In this document: positions 6,420 to 7,956 of the stretch, piece after piece
Layout: every line of letters begins with the position of its first letter
Numbering within the stretch: the stretch's first letter is position 1
Assembly (NCBI GenBank): GCA_021204375.1
Contig: JAJPZL010000424.1
Coordinates: forward strand, 1-7,956
DNA from: Bacteroides sp.
Lineage (GTDB): Bacteria > Bacteroidota > Bacteroidia > Bacteroidales > Bacteroidaceae
Reading direction: 5' to 3'
DNA: 7,956 nucleotides
Position numbers and translations under genes: made by a program
The notes under the pieces: generated by a model
What the model was told of the DNA's origin: nothing
The model's database searches: none
Seen by the model: only the letters and a program-made list of their open reading frames with translations

Positions 6420-7421
6420 ATGGCAGACACACCCAATGAAAACCGTTATCACAACGGAATGGAGTACCGCTACTCCGGTACCTCTGGCCTGTTGCTTCCC
6501 CGCCTCTCTTTAGGCTTGTGGCACAACTTCGGAGATACAGACAACTTTGACACCGTTACCGATATGTTGTTGTACGCCTTCGACCAGGGCATTACCCATT
6601 TCGACCTGGCCAATAACTACGGCCCTCCTCCCGGATCGACCGAAACCAACTTCGGAAAGATCTTTAAATGGAACTTCCGTTCCTATCAGGACGAACTGAC
6701 CATCTCCTCCAAAGCCGGACACCGGATGTGGCCCGGCCCCTACGGAGACGGAAGTTCCCGCAATAACCTGATGGCCAGCATCCACCAGAGCCTTACCCGC
6801 ACCGGATTAGAGTACTTCGATATCTTCTACAGCAACCGCTACGACGGCATTACACCGGTCGAAGAGACGGCCCAGGCATTGATCGACATCGTCAAACAAG
6901 GAAAAGCCCTCTACATTGGGATCTCCAAATATCCTCCCGAAAAGGCACAGGTGATGTACGACATCCTCCGGGCTCAGGGAGTACCCTGCGTGATCTACCA
7001 GGATCGTTACAGCCTCTTTACCCTGGGCGTAGAAGAAGCATCCATTCCACTCGCACGGAAAAACGGAGCCGGCTTTATAGCCTTCTCCCCGTTAGCCCAG
7101 GGATTACTCACTAAAAAATACCTCAAAGGCATTCCCGAAGACTCCCGGGCCGCCCGTTCCGGCGGCTTCTTACAGGTCGACCAGGTGACCCCGGAAAAGG
7201 TAGAAGCCGCCCGCCGGCTTAACGAACTGGCCCGGGAACAAGGCAACACCCTGGCCGCTATGGCCATCGCCTGGGTACTCGATAATCCCCTGGTCACCTC
7301 TGTCATTATAGGCTCCAGCTCCGTAAAACAGTTAAGCGATAATCTCTCTGCTTTACAGGTAGCCCCCTTTACCGATGAAGAGAGAACCCAGATCCGGGAA
7401 ATAGTCTCCTCTATTTCATAA
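6420..7421 (+). CDS. Aldo/keto reductase, YghZ (L-glyceraldehyde 3-phosphate reductase)-like, with Asn at the catalytic His position
   Basis: This is a 333-residue cytosolic oxidoreductase of the AKR fold, closest by memory to E. coli YghZ (AKR14 group), which reduces L-glyceraldehyde 3-phosphate and methylglyoxal with NADPH. Shared stretches include YRYSGTSGLLLPRLSLGLWH (16-35), HFDLANNYGPPPGS (60-73), SSKAGHRMWPGPYGDG (96-111), GKALYIGISKYPPE (161-174), FSPLAQGLLTKKYL (222-235) and the cofactor segment IIGSSSVKQLSDN (296-308). Tetrad residues D62, Y67 and K98 are present. The fourth position, His in the YghZ motif FYSHR, reads FYSNR here (N139, codon AAC), so activity may be altered. Substrate is therefore not assigned. 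The ATG lies 3 nt after the plug-protein stop, which suggests coupled translation, and a REPIN-like element follows the stop. Confidence 0.9.
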   Translation: MADTPNENRYHNGMEYRYSGTSGLLLPRLSLGLWHNFGDTDNFDTVTDMLLYAFDQGITHFDLANNYGPPPGSTETNFGKIFKWNFRSYQDELTISSKAGHRMWPGPYGDGSSRNNLMASIHQSLTRTGLEYFDIFYSNRYDGITPVEETAQALIDIVKQGKALYIGISKYPPEKAQVMYDILRAQGVPCVIYQDRYSLFTLGVEEASIPLARKNGAGFIAFSPLAQGLLTKKYLKGIPEDSRAARSGGFLQVDQVTPEKVEAARRLNELAREQGNTLAAMAIAWVLDNPLVTSVIIGSSSVKQLSDNLSALQVAPFTDEERTQIREIVSSIS

Positions 7422-7429
7422 AAACCCGA

Positions 7430-7544
7430 TGTAGGGACGCATATTTGCGTCTCCTCTACATCCCTATTGCATCCTCCTATTTGTATCCCGATGTATAAAA
7501 GGCGTCCATAGGACTCGGAGGAGACGCAAATATGCGTCCCTACA
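7430..7544. repeat. REPIN-like element: two REP hairpins in inverted orientation
   Basis: Bases 7430-7456 and 7518-7544 are perfect reverse complements (27 bp) separated by 61 nt. Each arm begins at its outer end with TGTAGGGACGCA and contains its own 6-bp hairpin: GACGCA/TGCGTC with a 4-nt loop at 7436-7451, and again at 7523-7538. A second local pairing, GATGTAG (7428-7434) with CTACATC (7456-7462), can form around the left hairpin. The spacer repeats CCCGATGTA (7487-7495), also present at 7425-7433, and a partial GGCGTCC (7501-7507). Two palindromes in opposite orientation in an intergenic site is the layout of REPINs, which are spread by RAYT transposases in other bacteria. No transposase and no clear target duplication are present. 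It may also end transcription of the operon upstream. Confidence 0.8.
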
Positions 7545-7606
7545 AAAAGGATAACATGGAAGGAAACCCCGCTTTTCCGGAGAAAACAAAAAATCTCCCC
7601 CGAATA

Positions 7607-7638
7607 TTTGGCAAATAGAGTTATTCAGCCTATATTTG
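7607..7638 (+). promoter_or_regulatory. Bacteroides-type promoter for the tRNA pair
   Basis: TTTG at 7607-7610 and TATATTTG at 7631-7638 are separated by exactly 20 nt. This is a full match to the -33 (TTTG) and -7 (TAnnTTTG) boxes of the main Bacteroidota sigma factor. The expected transcription start is near 7643-7645, giving a leader of about 7 nt before the tRNA-Gly. Confidence 0.82.
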
Positions 7639-7650
7639 CAGCCGATAAAC

Positions 7651-7723
7651 GCGAAAGTAGCTCAGTTGGTAGAGCATAACCTTGCCAAGGTTAGGGTCGC
7701 GGGTTCGAATCCCGTCTTTCGCT
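7651..7723 (+). tRNA. tRNA-Gly (anticodon GCC)
   Basis: The 73-nt cloverleaf is complete. The acceptor stem is GCGAAAG (7651-7657) with CTTTCGC (7716-7722) and discriminator T7723. The D arm is GCTC/GAGC. The anticodon stem is TAACC/GGTTA with loop TTGCCAA, giving anticodon GCC at 7684-7686. The T arm is GCGGG-TTCGAAT-CCCGT. CCA is not encoded (CTCC follows) and must be added after transcription. It is the first gene of a two-tRNA transcript. Confidence 0.97.
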
Positions 7724-7736
7724 CTCCTATCAGGAT

Positions 7737-7823
7737 GCCCGGATGGTGGAATGGTAGACACGAAGGACTTAAAATCCTTTGGCTATAGCAGCTGTGCGGG
7801 TTCAAGTCCCGCTTCGGGTACCA
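7737..7823 (+). tRNA. tRNA-Leu (anticodon UAA), CCA encoded
   Basis: This is an 87-nt class II tRNA, 13 nt after tRNA-Gly. The acceptor stem GCCCGGA (7737-7743) pairs with TTCGGGT (7813-7819) using two G-T wobbles, followed by A7820 and an encoded CCA (7821-7823). The anticodon stem AAGGA/TCCTT encloses loop CTTAAAA, so the anticodon is TAA. A long variable arm (around 7780-7793) and T arm GCGGG-TTCAAGT-CCCGC confirm a leucine tRNA. It decodes UUA and UUG. Confidence 0.95.
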
Positions 7824-7825
7824 CA

Positions 7826-7861
7826 GTAAAAAAGGTGACTATGTTTAGTCACCTTTTTTAC
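7826..7861 (+). terminator. Strong intrinsic terminator after the tRNA pair
   Basis: GTAAAAAAGGTGACT (7826-7840) is perfectly complementary to 7847-7861 (AGTCACC, six T, AC), giving 15 bp, or 16 with A7841-T7846. The T-run in the 3' arm makes a classic terminator for the tRNA transcript. The A-run in the 5' arm would serve the same purpose for transcription arriving from the right on the minus strand. Confidence 0.9.
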
Positions 7862-7956
7862 TTTCAATCGCCTCCACACACCGGTAAGGGCATTCAGAAT
7901 CGGATCAACGTTAAAATCTGAGAGATTTTTAGGTTCATCGTAAAAATAGAGAGGAT
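7862..7956. other. Intergenic tail, no gene seen; small hairpin
   Basis: No open frame or RNA gene is recognisable in the last 95 bases. A short hairpin, AAAATCT (7913-7919), loop GAG, AGATTTT (7923-7929), is flanked by T on the plus strand and by the complement of an A-run on the minus strand. It may be a weak terminator for a gene beyond the window. Support is slight. Confidence 0.3.

Noticed and set aside
7425..7544. CRISPR array
   Set aside because: There are only two inverted units, no regularly spaced direct repeats and no cas genes; a REPIN-like element explains it better.
7682..7921. 79-residue open frame over the tRNA region
   Set aside because: It runs through both tRNA genes and the terminator; translation of tRNA sequence is an artefact.
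7737..7956. Integration site of a mobile element at the tRNA-Leu 3' end
   Set aside because: No copy of the tRNA 3' end, integrase or other mobile gene is seen downstream within the window.

Overview
The window looks like a chromosomal core region of a member of Bacteroidota, most likely order Bacteroidales. The evidence is threefold: a SusC-type carboxypeptidase-regulatory plus TonB-plug protein; a promoter of the Bacteroides type (TTTG, 20-nt spacer, TAnnTTTG) in front of the tRNA genes; and gene starts with little Shine-Dalgarno signal. The gene order ribD / prmC-recX-comF, pyrE, SRPBCC protein, argH is, from memory, also typical of this group. Genus cannot be fixed from the sequence.

Layout. 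On the minus strand, positions 1-1052 hold nearly all of a bifunctional riboflavin gene ribD, cut by the left window edge. It is divergent from a plus-strand run: prmC (release factor methyltransferase), recX (RecA modulator) and a ComF-family phosphoribosyltransferase, with the last two overlapping. The 43-bp divergent gap contains a symmetric TACATTT/AAATGTA dyad that is probably two facing -7 elements. pyrE follows with its own leader and a likely intrinsic terminator. A second plus-strand cluster then runs from a small SRPBCC-fold protein through argH, a secreted barrel-less TonB-plug protein and an aldo/keto reductase of the YghZ type. Its internal gaps are 10, 23 and 3 nt, so it is probably one operon.

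After the reductase lies an approximately 115-bp element made of two REP-like hairpins in opposite orientation (a REPIN-like structure with 27-bp perfect arms). Next come a strong promoter, tRNA-Gly(GCC), tRNA-Leu(UAA) and a perfect 15-bp terminator hairpin. The last 95 bases carry no recognisable gene.

Functionally this is mostly housekeeping: riboflavin, pyrimidine and arginine biosynthesis, translation termination, recombination control and tRNAs. I saw no defence system, integrase, CRISPR array or transposase. The points most worth a second look are the stand-alone plug protein with no barrel, the reductase whose catalytic histidine position is Asn, the REPIN-like element, and the divergent dyad overlapping the prmC start.
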